Both the position numbers and the translations under genes were made by a program. Shown one piece after another: positions 1 to 11,007 of a stretch of DNA of 64,000 bases. Position 1 is the stretch's first letter, and each line of letters opens with the position of its first letter. This stretch comes from Falciphora oryzae (Eukaryota; Ascomycota; Sordariomycetes; Magnaporthales; Magnaporthaceae): assembly GCA_000733355.1 (NCBI GenBank), contig JNVV01000034.1, positions 90,124 to 154,123 on the forward strand, written 5' to 3'. The notes beneath the pieces were generated by a model that was not told the DNA's origin, made no database searches, and saw only the letters and a program-made list of their open reading frames with translations.

Positions 1-1169
1 CCGCGTGCGCGGGAACGTTGCCGAGGTGCGTCCTCGCCCGACCATTCGCACAGGGACACAGGCGTGGCCGCAACGCGAAGAGGGAGCTCATCGCACAACA
101 GAGAGGGATGAGAGAAGCCGAGGTCGTGACGATGAGCCACTGGATACACGACATTCAGGTTGGGCGGTGAGCCCGTCGGCCAGGGATTTTGGGCGGGTGC
201 GCGCTGGCTGCTGGCTGTCAATGGGTGCCAAATACGCGTGGCAATGGAACGTGCCAGCCACCGCCGTGTGCGTGGTAGGATGCCTGCCTCTGAAGTGCCT
301 GCATTTGATAGCACGAGGCACAGCGCGGGCTGCATGTCCCCCGCCTCTTCAGCCGTGGCGCGATGCCCTCCGGATCCTGCCCAAACGGCTGCAGCTGTCG
401 TCCACGGGAGAGACGCCGGGAATACGAGGTCTTGGCACTATGCGATCGCCCGCAAGACGTCACAAGGCACCGCCCGCACCTTCCTTGCTCTGTTTGCAGC
501 TGCCGATCGCCCTCTTCAGCGCCGTCCATCCAATGGAAAATTCTTCGACGAAGCTCCGAAGCCCGGAGAAGGCTTGAGAGGGAACCATGCTAGGTCCGCC
601 GTTTGTCTTTCCTCGCCCAAGCCCGCCCTCGTAATCCCACGCACGCAAACGGTTTTAGCAGCAATGTCTCGGGAACACGAGATATGATTTTCAGCTCCGG
701 CTGGCTAGATCGACGAACGACGCACACGACGTTGCATCCATCCATTTCCAGCCAAAGAGCCGGTTGGCCAGCGACGTCACTCCATTGCCTGTTTTGCCCG
801 CCTGTCCCTGCACTGCGTCCGCGCTTCGACCCGATGCGGCGAAGCTAAGCCCTCGCCGACTGCTTCGACAGCACCACTCCACGTGGTTCGACCCGTTCAA
901 CCCGGCCCTTCGGACCCGGTGTCGTCAGTGAGGATGATTTCCTCAGTTCTGCGCGGGGAAAGGGCACTAAATGATTGCAACGCTTCACGATATAAGAGGC
1001 ACGACGCCGCGGCAAACCTTAACTTCCTGTTCTTCTTTCTCCATCCGCCATCGCCATCGACTTGGCCCATCAGAAGAAGCAGCAAAGCCGCAGTGCTCCG
1101 TTTGGCTCCTAGGGACCGACCAATATATCCTACAATCACGTTTGCTCCTCTCCGACCCTCGCCTTCGCA
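1..1169. other. No gene seen; upstream region of the 1170 gene
   Basis: Several overlapping short open frames lie on both strands here, but none has a recognisable domain, a signal peptide or supporting splice sites. A TATA-like TATAAG at 991-996 lies 174 bases before the ATG at 1170 and may belong to its promoter. Confidence 0.5.
991..996 (+). promoter_or_regulatory. TATA-like box of the 1170 secreted-protein gene
   Basis: The sequence TATAAG lies 174 bases upstream of the ATG at 1170, a plausible distance for a core promoter with a 5' leader in a filamentous fungus. The call rests on motif and position only. Confidence 0.3.
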
Positions 1170-1905
1170 ATGAACACTCTCCTCCCAGTCCTCGTGGTGG
1201 CCATGGTCTCCTTGACCGCCGCGTCCCCCATCCTTTCGGCAACCACCCTCTCGCCACGCGACTCGACGGAAAACGGCTGCACCAAAACCTCTTTTGGAAA
1301 GCCCGAGGCATTCGCGTGGAGCGTTGTCGGCTTCGACTACCACGCCAGCTACACCTTCACCACACCGGCGCACCAGAACAGCTGGGGTTATGTCAACTTC
1401 AACTTGTCCAATCCGGCCCTAGCGCCCGCTGTCGCCGTCTGCTCGGCCTCGTCAAATCAGCTTAGCGACTTCTTTTACGGCACCATGGCGTATAGATGCG
1501 CCCTGCCAGATGGCAGTGCCATCGTCGGTGGCGGTCGCGGGGGAGAGGCCACCTTCGACTTCAGCCGGCCCTCAGGCGTGCTCAATATCAACCAGACATG
1601 GAGCTGCCATGATCAGGACCTACAGTACCCGTATGTGTCTTGTTGCTATGCGTGATATTCGTTCCACCCATCCTGCTTTGACCACCCCCTGCCGGAGTCT
1701 GGCTTGCTGCAGTACTGACAGACGAGACCGGATCGACAGCATCACCCTGTGGGCTTACGGCAACGCTACCCTGTCTCTTGAGTGCGAGGACACGACCTGG
1801 ACGAACCCCAATTGGACCCAGGGCCAGATCTACTCGAGCCGCACCGTCCAATGTGCGCCGGTGACACTCCCGATCAAGCCCCACACGATGACCGCCGTCG
1901 CCTAG
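1170..1905 (+). CDS. Small secreted six-cysteine protein, family unknown
   Basis: The gene has two exons: 1170-1630, then 1713-1905 (or 1722-1905). The donor is GTATGT at 1631. Two acceptors, ending at 1712 and 1721, keep the frame; the first gives 217 residues and the second 214. The protein starts with a clear signal peptide (MNTLLPVLVVAMVSLTAASP, residues 1-20), followed by mature protein rich in aromatic residues and beta-strand-like stretches. Six Cys remain (NGC, AVC, YRC, WSC, LEC, VQC), enough for three disulphides, and there are several N-x-S/T sites. The frame stays open across the second exon through SITLWAYGNATLSLEC, which is why the short in-exon stop is read as intron. Layout and size recall the AA1-like (Alt a 1 type) secreted fungal beta-barrels, but I do not recognise it firmly. 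It is likely extracellular. Confidence 0.65.
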
Positions 1906-4394
1906 TAGGGATGGCCCTGTATCCGTCATGTTTTCCTCGCTCCCAGGAAGGCGACAATCTCGTTTCCCTTTCTCGTTTGCGATTTTTTGAGCCACAATCC
2001 TTCAAAAGCACGATGAATGACATGTTTCCACGATGATCATCATGACGTCAAGTTCCCTTTCAGCACGTAAAAATCCCCCAGAGAAGAAACCCCAAACAGC
2101 GGTACTCTATAATTTAATTCCTCTGCCTAATAAATACCAATTTTGTCATGTCCACCATGTATTTTCTTGTCGGGTAGGATGCGTTTTTGGTCTCGGAAGA
2201 AGGTCGTGTGCGAGGCCAGGTCCTTTAGCTGGTCCAGAACCCTCCGAGGCAATTCGAGTAATCGAAACGGTCGGGCGGTGCGCAGAGACAGAAGCCGGGC
2301 GAGTCGAAGGGCGAGCCGTACCCTCGGCCCCGCGGCCAGCAACACTGTACGTTCACGGCGTTCCTGAGCCCCAGCGGGGCGCAGGGCTGGCATTGCCCCG
2401 TGTAATTGCATTGATTGGCTGGAAGTCAAAGGAAAGCCGAAGCGTCAGCGGCGGGGAAAAGCTCGATTGCAGCGCAGCGCAGGCGGACACCGGAGAGAGA
2501 GAGAGAGAGAGAGAGAGACCCACAGGTTTTCTTTTCGTCCTGGGTGCTCCGCCTGTGGAGACGGGCCGGGCCCTGGCTGTCGGTGGGCGATGCGCCAATC
2601 GATGAGACCAGACATGCGACGAGAAGGAGGAGGCTCAAAAGCCCGAATAATGGTGACCTGGTCGCCATGGTGTGTGTGCCTGGTTTTGCCGCGCTCCGGC
2701 GGCGACTCGACTGGTGTTCGGACGGGGGCGCTGTCGTTCGGTCGCGTTGGGAAGGCGGGGCCTCGCGAGTTGGACGGAACTCGACAAAGCAGCGGACAAG
2801 CTAAAAAGCACGAAAATGGCAGCAACCAGGCCAGCTCTTTAAACCCAGGAACAAGGGGGCAAACAGAAGGGGATAGCGCCGAAGGATTCACTTCCCGGCC
2901 AGTGAGAGGTGGTGGTCAGACTAGACGGACGGCCAAAACAAGGAAGGATCACCGGCGCTGGGCTGGTGGCTTCGGTGGTGTGGGTTGGCGGCCCTGCAGT
3001 GGACGGCAGTGGGGCCAACAGGAGATCTTGGCTGCAGGCTGGGGAGGACATCAATCCTCTCCAGCTCCTCCCAGCCTTGAGTGCATTTCATGCCATTTGA
3101 TTAAAATGCCGAGTGCAGACCAAGTTTGCTGCACCAACCACAAGCTTTTCTTTTGCGGCACATCCTTTCAACTTTGCTGCTCACCGTGTCACCTTGTGTG
3201 CAGCCCTCCTGTGTGTTGTATCTATCCTTGGCAGACGATAACGGCGAGGGGTTGCCTGCTTACCTCAATCGCCCAGCATATCAGGTGTTCAACCACCCCT
3301 GCCTAGTCCAACACGACTACCAAGTGCACGATCCGTGGCTTGTATCCTGCCCCATTCTCCCAAATTGAGCCAAGCAGACAGGAGGAGAGCGAGCCACGCG
3401 GTGGTGGCCTGCTATTTGTATTCATCCGTCTTTCTTTTGCCATATTGACGGAATTTCAACGGTGGGTGAGGCCGGCTGCCCAGCTCCCCAGCACCAAGCG
3501 TGGCTCGTAGGTCGTCATCTGCCACCCTGCAGCCTAAAGCTAGCCCAGCCAATCCCGAGCCACGGTGATTTCTAGCCCCCACTAGACTTCAGCACTGGCA
3601 AGGACTGCCCTGTCGTGAGCGCACTGGTGCCGCGCTGGGTGCCGCGCTTCCCCAAAATAGCTCCCGCCTGCACCTCCCTGACAATTGAACCGATTGACGC
3701 GACGACAGCATCAAGACTGCCCGAGAACAGCTGAGAACAGCGCCATGGCGATATACAAAATGCGGTGTTGTGCCAGACTTGGCTATGCTGTGGCAAATGA
3801 CACCCGTCATAGCAGACCCCGAAGGTTGAGCATTCCCGCTGACACGATGGACAAGAGGCCATAGCTGGCTGTATGTAGTCACGGGCATATAAAAACAGTT
3901 TTGGCACCAGAAGATGGCGTAGCCATTTTTGTAAAAGCTTGGTCCGACGATTTTTACATTTGTACCCAAACTCCATATTAGCTTTGGATCAGGTAATGGT
4001 CCCAACAGCGAGGAAGAAAAGAAAAAGAAAAAGGAAAAAAATACAACATCCGCCAAAACCAGATAGAAAATCCATAAGCCGAGCATCCATACCAATAAAA
4101 TGAAACAAAATCAGGAAAGCCCTGCCGTTAAAATACTGTAATAATCACAATAGACTCAAATTCACCAACACGTTTCGACTTCCCCTGTCGGGTCGTTAGT
4201 GACGAGCTCATTCCATGGCAGCGGGAGGGGTGGTAGGCATAGGTCAACTTACATTGAAGGTACTTTCCTATATTGTCTCTCTACAGCCAGACGCAACCGG
4301 TGCGTTCGCCACCGCAAACCACTTGCAGGAGTTTTAAGTTAGTTTCAAGAATGAACTTCAAGTGTTATCTCTTCACCCAAGGAAATCTTACCCA
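1906..4394. other. Gene-free stretch with a GA microsatellite
   Basis: No open frame here shows a recognisable domain or splice-supported structure. The longest plus-strand frame (2467-3306) begins inside the GA repeat and is low complexity at its start. The stretch from about 4000 to 4170 is A-rich. Confidence 0.5.
2494..2518. repeat. (GA)n microsatellite
   Basis: An uninterrupted GA dinucleotide run of about 12-13 units. It creates RERERE or SLSLSL runs in spurious open frames on both strands. Confidence 0.9.
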
Positions 4395-5061
4395 TCAGCT
4401 CTCGTCGGGGCAAGTCCACTTGTCACAGACACCCCTGACGTCCCTGTCGACGCTCTTCTGGCCGCCGCACAGGCAGTCGGTGCGCCCGACAGTCTGGCCT
4501 CCGTTGCAGGCAGGGACCACCTGCTTGCAGTTCGCCCGCCTGTCGACTGGGCCCGCGGCGGCCAGGGGGGCGGCGGTCGCAATGACGCCTTTGCGAGCCT
4601 GGGCACTGACGAGAACGGTCATTCCGACAAGAACAAGCTACAGCCGGGGCAAATTACATGTTAGTGGGCAATACTTTAATTCTCAGATGCTAGGGAAGAG
4701 GAGAGTAGGGGCTGGGACGCGACCGCGCCAACGCAGGAACCATGAAGTAGTCGTCTGTAGACAGACTGTTGGTAAACTGCATCCGCACATACAGACGCAT
4801 ACCAACGACGGTCAAGGCCAGCGCCGTGTGAGAGATGGAGGCCGCGAGGAGCTCCGGGCCTCTATTCTCGTTGGGCCGCTCGCCATGGAGGCAGGTCTTG
4901 GACGGCGGCGGCGGCGGCCCGCCGGGCGCTGTAGGGTTGGCATGTAATTGGCGCTCTCGCGGCCCATAAAGGAAATATCCCGTACTTCTTGTCCGCAGCT
5001 CCTGTGCAGTGTTGGTAAGAGATCTAACGCGGGCCAGCAGGAGAAGCAAGGGCCACACCAC
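4395..5061 (-). pseudogene. Probable remnant of a PTH11-type receptor with a CFEM-like segment
   Basis: Two minus-strand segments look related to PTH11-type fungal G-protein-coupled receptors. The upstream one (about 4880-4709) reads ENRGPELLAASISHTALALT followed by VGMRLYVRM and STDDYFM, the usual layout of transmembrane helix 1, a basic loop and a DDY motif in that family. The downstream one (4640-4395), entered after a branch-like ACTAAC and a CTGTAG acceptor, starts with hydrophobic LVLVGMTVLVSAQA. It then has a cysteine pattern (C-x6-C-x10-C-x-C-x14-C-x4-C, with DCLC in the middle) that recalls the later part of a CFEM domain. In intact receptors CFEM precedes the helices, so the order here is reversed. 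No good donor joins the two parts, and the other helices are absent. A decayed or rearranged copy is the likeliest reading; the lower segment could instead be an independent small Cys-rich gene. Confidence 0.35.
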
Positions 5062-7630
5062 GTAGGAGAGAACCGGTCTGGTGTAGTTCGATTAAGAAGA
5101 GGAAGCTGTCTGGTCTCAATAGATTCAAGGAAGATCGGAAGGGGCCGAGGAGGTCACATGCATGACTAGATGGAGTGCTTGGAATCGGGGGCTAGAGAAG
5201 TCGAGGCAGGAAGAGCGTGGGCCATTCCGGATTCCGTTTCCGGCCCGTCCCAAGGTCCATTCCCCGGCCGCTGAGGTGGGGCGGCGCGAGTTTCCCACCT
5301 TGCCATCACCGGCCCTTGGTGCCATCCCCTTCCCCTCCCGTTCTACACGTAGGAGTCCGTCGGTAGCCCCCCGAGTGTCTCGTGCTTTGTAAGGACCTCG
5401 ATTGGCCCCCGGGGGACGCCAGGCGGAGGCTCAACTTTCTCGGCACGGCCTCGACCCGCTGGATCCTCCTGGCGAGCGAATGCAACACTGACTGATCGTG
5501 CGGCTGCCGGAGCGTGATGCCTACATGCGGCAGCTATGAAGCGCGAAATTAGCTCGTCGGAAGCTGCGGTAAGACTGGTAGCTGTTGGGCAAGAGTGGCT
5601 CTGTTCTGCTTTAAACTGCCAAGGGGAGACGCAAACGTTTGGCAGGAGAAAGAAGGAGAAAAATATAATTCCGGCTCGCGGGCAACCACTGTAGCCGTGT
5701 GTTTATATGGATAGGCGGCAGATTAAGTTATCTATCATCTTGTCCATCCATCTTTGACTTTCGAGGTTTATCCATTTTGTGGTTGATGGATGGGGAACGG
5801 TCGTCCAACCGTTGGCGAAGCGTGACCGCTTTTGGCCACAAAGGAACCATGGAGTAGCGGCTGTTGGCGATGGTCGTCCGTCTGTGCTACTCTCAGCGCC
5901 CTGACCCCACCTGCACCCCCACCGGGTTTCTCTTGAGGGCAGAAACTTGATGTTTGTCGCCTAACAGCTCGCTTAACGACTCGTTTGCCGCGGACCATCG
6001 CTGCCGATGGTTTCCACGATGGAGTCGCCTATTTGTGTGGTGGGCACTGGCGCGACCAAGACCATCGAGACCAACATACCCCCCAAGAGCCACTACATTT
6101 TGCGTGAGTTGCACGCTCGTCCTGCAGAATGTTGAGGCGCGTCGGATGACTGACGGATGCGCCAGAGAATCCTATTGCAATTATCCCTTTTCCGATCCGT
6201 CCCGGGTGCATGTAGACGCAAGCACTCAAGCCAATTCCACGATTGCGTTCGGTCTTGTTCTCGGGTCGGCACTGTTGGGCCCGTCATCGTGGCTCCCCCT
6301 GTGCCTTCATGTTTACGATCAAGTGAAGCATTCCAGACCCTCGGTCTGCGACTCTGCCATTCCTCTACAATCAAGTGGTGTCTGTCTACCATCTATATAT
6401 GGAGATGCGTCCAGACACACGTAACTGCCTCTAGCCCTATATTCGCTAATAGCTTCAATAGCTAGAAAGCTCTTGCTTTATGCGCTAACACGCTGTCCGC
6501 CCTAAGGTTTCCCCGCGGGTGGTTGCCGTGGGGCTCGATTTACCCCATGATCCATTTCGCCCGCAAACATTGGGACAAATGCAGGGTCCAGGGGTTGGAG
6601 GCTGTGAACTCTTTGATGGGTGTCGCCCGAGTTTGTTAGTGCGCGAAATGATGTCGTCCCTGGCCTTCAGGCGAATCCTGTTTTTAATTTACAGTGGTCG
6701 CGGGAGCGCATTCGGGCCTCTCGCCACAGGTGGGCGGTTCTATTTTTGATGATTGCCGTCGCCATCGTGGGTTAGTGTCGCTGGTGGCGCAAACGGCAGT
6801 TACGACTGCGAAATGAGTTCAGGCTAGATCGTTCGCACGACGCATGGTTCGCGAATCACATGATGAGAAGTGTGTGCTGCGCAATCTTGGTCTTGGCGGC
6901 TTTCCCTTTGCGGCAGCCACTCTTGTCCATGGCTGCTCGTTGCCGTGTCGCCAGCCCTTTTAGCCACCAAACAGAACGTTCCATGCATCTTCCATCTGAC
7001 GACTGCGACTCGGCAGTAGTGCCGGCAAGGAGACACCCTGCTCATCAACAACCAAGGCGCTCATTTCCGCCCCGACCTGCACCGCCTGCCAGCTTTATAC
7101 TCCATGGTCGGTAGCACTCAGTAAACAGCTCGACTCGTGTGGGTTAGAGGGATGGAATATGCCGCTCGCCCATGGACGGCCGTCGTGGCGGACCCACGCC
7201 AGCGAGTCTGCGGATGGCAGCCAAGTCCCGGGGCCCGCACCCGGGGTGGGTTTTCGCTCCAAAAGATTCCCCTTCCTGACTCCCCCCCTGGCGTATACCC
7301 AGCCAAGGCGTCGCTAGCATCATTTGTTGGCTCTTCACGCCCAGAGCCAATCGTGATAGCTTGGTGGAACAGACCCTGATCCTGCTCGCCACCTTCCAGC
7401 CACTACACATTCTCTATTTATTCTAGCTTTGGTCACACTTCCTTGGATGTCGATTCGTGTTCCTCACCGGTCAGGCTTCGCAGAATCCCTTGCTTCCAAC
7501 CCAAAGGTGTGGCTCGCTCGTTTACGCACTCGCCTTGGCCAAGCCCCCTCGCAAGCAGACCACCACAGTCTCTTGCACAGCCGGAAGCAGGAACGACACA
7601 GCCACGCGGTCCGCGCAAGCCACAGTCACA
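5062..7630. other. Gene-free stretch upstream of the tyrosinase gene
   Basis: Short frames exist on both strands but none is supported by a domain, a signal peptide or paired splice sites. The last few hundred bases presumably hold the tyrosinase promoter and leader. No clear TATA box was found. Confidence 0.5.
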
Positions 7631-9041
7631 ATGAGGTTCTCCTCTTGGATCGCGGCCGCCACCGCTCTGGCCACGGCCACCAGCGCCGTCCCCACCTCCC
7701 AGTTCAGCCCCCGTGACGACCTCGAGGCCGCCAAGGCCGAGGTCTCCAAGCACATCGCCGACATCACGGGCAAGAAGATGGCGGGCCTCGAGGCCAAGGG
7801 CGCCACCGTCAAGTCCAGGCAAGAGAAGAGCAAGGGCCCCTGCGCGCAGACCTGCACGGCCGAGAACATCGCCATCCGCAAGGAGTAGTAAGTGTTATCC
7901 ACAAGCCTGCCACGGATAAGCCCGAAAGTTGCGCGAGAGAGAACTAGGCCTGTATGCTGACTCGGCTGTTTTCGCAGCGGCGACCTCACCAAGGAGGAGA
8001 GGGCTGACTACGTCAGGGCTGTCAAGTGCCTGATGGAGCTGCCCGCCCGCACTCCCCGCTCCGTCGCCCCCGGCGCCAGGTCTCGCTTTGACGACTTCAC
8101 TGTCGTTCACATCCAGCAGACCCTGAAAATTCACTACACTGGAAACTTCCAGCCTTGGCATCGCTGGTTTGTGTACAGCTACGAGAAGGCCCTGAGGGAC
8201 GAGTGCGGCTATAAGGGCTACCAGCCGGTAAGATCTAGCTGTCCTCAGTTCTCACACAAGGAACGTTGCCCCAAGTCGCTAACACGATCTCTTTCTCCCT
8301 CTCCAGTACTGGGATTGGGCCAAGTACGCCCACGCCCCTCAGGATTCCCCCATCTTCAACGGCGACGACACCAGCCTGGGAGGCAACGGCGAGTGGATCG
8401 GCCCCCACCAGGGCCCCATCATCGGCGTCCCGGCCGCCGGCGCCGCGCCCCTCCGCATCCCGCCCGGCGTCGGCGGCGGCGCCGTTATGACGGGCCCGTT
8501 CGGCAACCGCACCATCCTTTTGGGCCCCGTCCAGGGCATCGGGGGCCAGGCCCAGGGACCCATGGGCGGCCTGGGCGAGAACCCGAGGCCGTTCAGGCGC
8601 GACGTCGGCCCCGAGGTCAACATGCGCTACGCAAACTACACCACCGTCCTCAACCTGCTGCGCGCCCCCGACGTCGACGCCTTCAGGCTCGTGTCCGAGG
8701 GCATCAAGGAGACCGAGGAGATCGGTCCCCATGGCGGTGGCCATTACGTTATGGGTGGCGACCCCGGCGGCGACGTCTTCACTTCGCCCAACGACCCAGC
8801 CTTTTTTGTGCATCACGGGCAAATGGATCGGGTATGGGCTTTGTGGCAGGAGCTGGACCCGGCGACGCGCCATAGCGACCTCGGCAGCGGATTATACGCC
8901 CACCAAACGTGGTGGAATGCTCCTCCTAGCAACCTTACTAGCATGGACGAAGTCCTCGACCTTGGCTACGCTGCTGGCAAGATTACCATCAGGGAGGTTA
9001 TGGACACAACCAAGGGTCCTTTCTGCTATTTTTACCAGTAA
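7631..9041 (+). CDS. Secreted tyrosinase (polyphenol oxidase)
   Basis: This is a type-3 copper enzyme that oxidises phenols to quinones. It has three exons: 7631-7887, 7978-8227 and 8307-9041, joined in phase (donors GTAAGT and GTAAGA), giving 413 residues. A signal peptide (MRFSSWIAAATALATATSA) indicates secretion. The CuA site shows His at about 130, 138 and 147 (VVHIQQ, IHYTGNF, PWHRWF). The CuB site shows HGGGH (311, 315) and FVHHGQMDRVW (338/339). All six expected copper ligands are present, so the enzyme looks intact. Between the copper sites (about residues 190-255) lies a Gly/Pro/Ala-rich insert of low complexity. The protein ends shortly after CuB and lacks the long C-terminal shielding domain of many fungal tyrosinases, as in the short secreted fungal group. 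A role in secreted phenol oxidation or surface melanisation is inference. A transposon begins about 100 bp past the stop codon. Confidence 0.93.
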
Positions 9042-9147
9042 AGCCTAAGCTGCGTTCGAAGTACCTAATTTTATATCACGATGACCTATTTATAATCTAT
9101 AGAGCCCGGAAAAATACCGCATAATGCCTACTTAACCACACTTGCTA

Positions 9148-9190
9148 AGTCGGAGTACCCCCTGTCGGCCACCCCCCCTTCCGGCCACCT
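9148..9190 (+). repeat. Left 43-bp terminal inverted repeat of the Pot2-like element
   Basis: The repeat starts AGTCGGAGTACCCCC, contains a run of seven C at 9172-9178 and ends CCGGCCACCT. It is a perfect reverse complement of 10963-11005 and is preceded by the TA target site. Confidence 0.95.
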
Positions 9191-9249
9191 GGCCGGGGCC
9201 CACTGCACCACCAAACCCGGTGTATTCAATTGCAAATATCTACCGCTAT

Positions 9250-10860
9250 TCAACCAACCATGATGCAAGAGTGTACTGATTCCTCATCAGAATTTTCCGC
9301 TGTTTCAGACGCACTTTCCTCCACCTCTATAGCATTACCCCTTGTCTCTGCAACTCGGCGTATATTTACGAAGGCCTGGTTGGGGTCCGGCACAACCTTC
9401 TTCCTTTTGCGAAGGCGTTGCGCCTCCAATTCGGCCTTTAATTGCCTGATTTTTTGCTGGGCCGTAGCTAACTCGAATTTACGCACTTCGTACCCTTTTT
9501 GGACCTTCCGGAAGAATAGGCGCGTCGTGGGACTCGGCGGGGCCCGGGCCTTGAAAGTGCTGATTTGGGTGGCTAGCCCTCGGCTTCGTTTAGGAGTCTC
9601 CCAGCCAATTTGGGACAGCCGGAGGGGGACCTCTGAACGTTTTTTGGCCCTGTTATCCTCAGCGGATTGTTGAATTGCGGATCGCCGGCCGTCTCGGTTG
9701 GAATTTTCAAGCAAAAGCCGGTTCATAAGCGGCTTAAGCGGATTCCGTGGCCAAAGGCCTGTTGCCCGCCACCCTGACGCAATTATATAAGGGGTAAAGG
9801 CTTTAGTGCGTGCGTAGGCATAGGCCGTTAAAAATTGACGCTTTCCCACCACTATAAAGCAGGTAAATAAAGCTTGGGACCCTAGTTTTTGGCGGTAGGC
9901 GTGTTTGAGAGGGCTGAAAACGGATAAATCCAAAGGTTGCAGAACGTGGGAGGTATGGGCAGGTAAATATAGGAGATAAACGTCGTTTTGCAGGCAAAGA
10001 AATATAAACTCTTTGGTTACGTGGGATCCGTGGCCATCCAGTATTAGGAGACGTGGTGCAGGGGTAGGGGGTTGGGTGCCCGGGAGGAAGATTCTTTGCA
10101 ACCACTCGACTCCAGTACTATTAGTAGTCCACCCGTTGTTTGTTGCAGTGAATTCCCAGCCTTTGAAAGGGCTTAGATCTTCTGGAAACCACTGCTTCTG
10201 CACGCTTTTTCCTTTGAATATAATGAGCGGAGGAAGGGTGACCCCCGTGGCCGAAACGCACTCGATAAAGGAGGTCCAAGTGCGGGTTCCGGGCTCTTTT
10301 TTTTGCAAAGGCCGGGCCTTTGCAAGGCCTAGAACAAGCCCGTTACCCGTTTTACCCTTTTGCAGGCCCCCCTCGTCAGCGTTGTACGTATTTTCCGGCT
10401 TTATCCGGGCCACCCCGGGGACCTGCAGGCGTGCCCACCACTTTTTTATTATAGTAGTAGTAGCGCCTTTAACCCGTGCAAGTTCCATGCGCCGTGTTCT
10501 CCCATGACGGATCTCCGGATATCGGCCTAAAAAACCGCGTATCCAATGTTTCCCTAGGGGCTGGGAGTCTCCCTGTTGAAGTAGGATCTCTTGCGCAAAA
10601 AAGCGGACTTCTGCGTGCGTCGGTGGGAGCCCCAGGGAGGCCTGAAGAAGCACCCAATCTGCTAGGCGCTTCTCCTGCTCCGGAGGTATCCGCTGATACT
10701 GTTCTTGTGCCTGTCGGCCGGGTAGGGATCCCGCTAGACGCCGGCGTAGGGTGGTTCTCGGTATGCCCCAAAGTCGGGCGGCCCGCGAGATAGGGACCTT
10801 TGCCTGCACGGCCGCGACGGCCCGTTCGACGTCTTCTTCGGTATACTGTTTCTCTGGCAT
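9250..10860 (-). CDS. Pot2/Fot1-type DDE transposase
   Basis: The product (536 residues from the ATG at 10860) cuts and pastes the surrounding element. The frame is open 14 codons further upstream, but the ATG giving MPEKQYTEEDVERAV fits the family's usual length. An N-terminal helix-turn-helix (ISRAARLWGIPRTTLRRRL, about residues 24-43) and a second, CENP-B-like DNA-binding half (about 55-125) precede the DDE core. The catalytic Asp residues are visible: Asp162 in YNADEGG, Asp275 in LILDGHGSH and Asp311 in QPLDLSVF, with 35 residues between the last two. A basic, coiled-coil-like region (about 450-500) and an acidic tail follow. No stop codon or frameshift interrupts it, so it could be active and could also mobilise related non-autonomous copies. 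Confidence 0.95.
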   Translation of the reverse strand: MPEKQYTEEDVERAVAAVQAKVPISRAARLWGIPRTTLRRRLAGSLPGRQAQEQYQRIPPEQEKRLADWVLLQASLGLPPTHAEVRFFAQEILLQQGDSQPLGKHWIRGFLGRYPEIRHGRTRRMELARVKGATTTIIKKWWARLQVPGVARIKPENTYNADEGGLQKGKTGNGLVLGLAKARPLQKKEPGTRTWTSFIECVSATGVTLPPLIIFKGKSVQKQWFPEDLSPFKGWEFTATNNGWTTNSTGVEWLQRIFLPGTQPPTPAPRLLILDGHGSHVTKEFIFLCLQNDVYLLYLPAHTSHVLQPLDLSVFSPLKHAYRQKLGSQALFTCFIVVGKRQFLTAYAYARTKAFTPYIIASGWRATGLWPRNPLKPLMNRLLLENSNRDGRRSAIQQSAEDNRAKKRSEVPLRLSQIGWETPKRSRGLATQISTFKARAPPSPTTRLFFRKVQKGYEVRKFELATAQQKIRQLKAELEAQRLRKRKKVVPDPNQAFVNIRRVAETRGNAIEVEESASETAENSDEESVHSCIMVG

Positions 10861-10962
10861 ATGAGCATTGGATTGCAGTAAAAAGTATGGAAAACGGATC
10901 AAAATTGAGGGATTTACGGCGGGTTGAAGACGTGGCCATATCTGAGGCAGTGGGCCTGTTTG

Positions 10963-11005
10963 AGGTGGCCGGAAGGGGGGGTGGCCGACAGGGGGTACTC
11001 CGACT
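10963..11005 (-). repeat. Right 43-bp terminal inverted repeat of the Pot2-like element
   Basis: This is a perfect reverse complement of 9148-9190, ending GGGGGTACTCCGACT and followed by the TA target duplication at 11006-11007. Confidence 0.95.
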
Positions 11006-11007
11006 TA

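Larger units (their letters stand above)
9148..11005 (-). mobile_element. Complete Pot2/Fot1-type Tc1-mariner/pogo DNA transposon
   Basis: The 1858-bp element is bounded by perfect 43-bp inverted repeats (9148-9190 and 10963-11005) and flanked by TA on both sides (9146-9147 and 11006-11007), the usual target duplication of this superfamily. One uninterrupted transposase frame fills the inside on the minus strand. From memory, the published Pot2 of Magnaporthe is about 1.86 kb with 43-bp ends and one frame of about 535 codons, which matches closely. The ends are identical to each other and the frame is open, so the insertion appears recent and has escaped repeat-induced point mutation. Confidence 0.95.

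Noticed and set aside
2467..3306. 279-codon plus-strand frame
   Set aside because: It begins within a GA repeat and has no recognisable domain, signal peptide or splice support.
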